This document shows, piece after piece, positions 6,287-6,425 of a stretch of 6,425 nucleotides of DNA. Position numbers and translations under genes: made by a program. The DNA is taken from NCBI GenBank assembly GCA_000432895.1, contig FR889418.1:2426-8850 (forward strand). The letters are read 5' to 3'. This stretch comes from Firmicutes bacterium CAG:449 (GTDB taxonomy: Bacteria; Bacillota_I; Bacilli_A; RFN20; CAG-449). A model generated the notes under the pieces. It was not told the origin of the DNA, did no database searches, and was given only the letters and a program-made list of their open reading frames with translations. The stretch's first letter is position 1. Each line of letters starts with the position of its first letter.

Positions 6287-6425
6287 GAAAGTATGGACTC
6301 CAATCCTTCTTTCTCTTCTTGTAATGGCGATATGGGGAAGTTTATTTCCTTTTGTTCAATGGGGGTTTAAAGAATTCCAATTAAGAACATCAGATGTTTC
6401 TCCTCTTGGAGCGGCGGCTGATTCT
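6279..6425 (+). CDS. Membrane protein, probable DMT/EamA-type transporter (3' partial)
   Basis: The frame opens at the ATG at 6279, inside the last codons of the oxidoreductase, and runs unbroken off the right edge (49 codons). Residues 5-29 form a hydrophobic membrane segment containing LLVMAIWGSLFPFVQWGF. The AIWGSLFPF block is typical of the first helix of EamA-family drug/metabolite transporters. The following polar stretch (KEFQLRTSDVSPL) fits a loop before the second helix. No Shine-Dalgarno is seen, so translation is probably coupled to the oxidoreductase stop. With only one helix visible, the family call is tentative. An inferred role is import or export of the oxidoreductase's substrate or product. 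Confidence 0.65.
   Translation, partial: MSKKVWTPILLSLLVMAIWGSLFPFVQWGFKEFQLRTSDVSPLGAAADS

Overview
The window looks like an accessory, surface-oriented region from a very AT-rich member of the Firmicutes (Bacillota), probably an uncultured gut-type member of the Bacilli or Clostridia. Supports: strong A/T bias at third codon positions (GC about 30% by eye), clear AAGGAG-type ribosome binding sites, a cre-like catabolite site, the standard genetic code (reading frames end cleanly at TAA), and GLUG-repeat proteins like those of intestinal bacteria. I cannot name a species. All genes are on the + strand.

Left part (1-3057): the 3' part of a large gene encoding an SGNH/sialate O-acetylesterase-like (SASA) domain fused to a GLUG-repeat beta-helix. 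One base after its stop comes an M20-family metallo-amidohydrolase, apparently translationally coupled to it. A convincing intrinsic terminator closes this unit.

Middle part (3058-5281): a regulatory region with a consensus-matching cre-like palindrome, nested inverted repeats, a sigma-A-like promoter and a short direct repeat. It drives a 45-residue peptide gene (3221-3358) followed 2 bases later by a second secreted GLUG-repeat protein with a signal peptide. The small peptide is the most interesting object in the window. It has a YxxPxL motif near its N-terminus, of the kind used by RRE-recognised RiPP leaders. It also has a segment resembling double-glycine leaders (LS...E-V..I-GG), followed by an acidic 12-residue tail. 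No maturation enzyme or exporter is visible, so this remains a hypothesis.

Right part (5282-6425): a Gfo/Idh/MocA-type NAD(P)-dependent oxidoreductase with its own good ribosome binding site. It overlaps by 8 bases the start of a membrane protein that resembles a DMT/EamA transporter and runs off the window.

A plausible but unproven reading is a carbohydrate- or mucus-associated locus. Two secreted beta-helix proteins, one carrying a deacetylase, would act outside the cell, while an amidohydrolase, a sugar-type dehydrogenase and a transporter handle small molecules inside. The cre-like site would tie the central operon to carbon status. No RNA genes, insertion sequences, CRISPR arrays or origins were seen.
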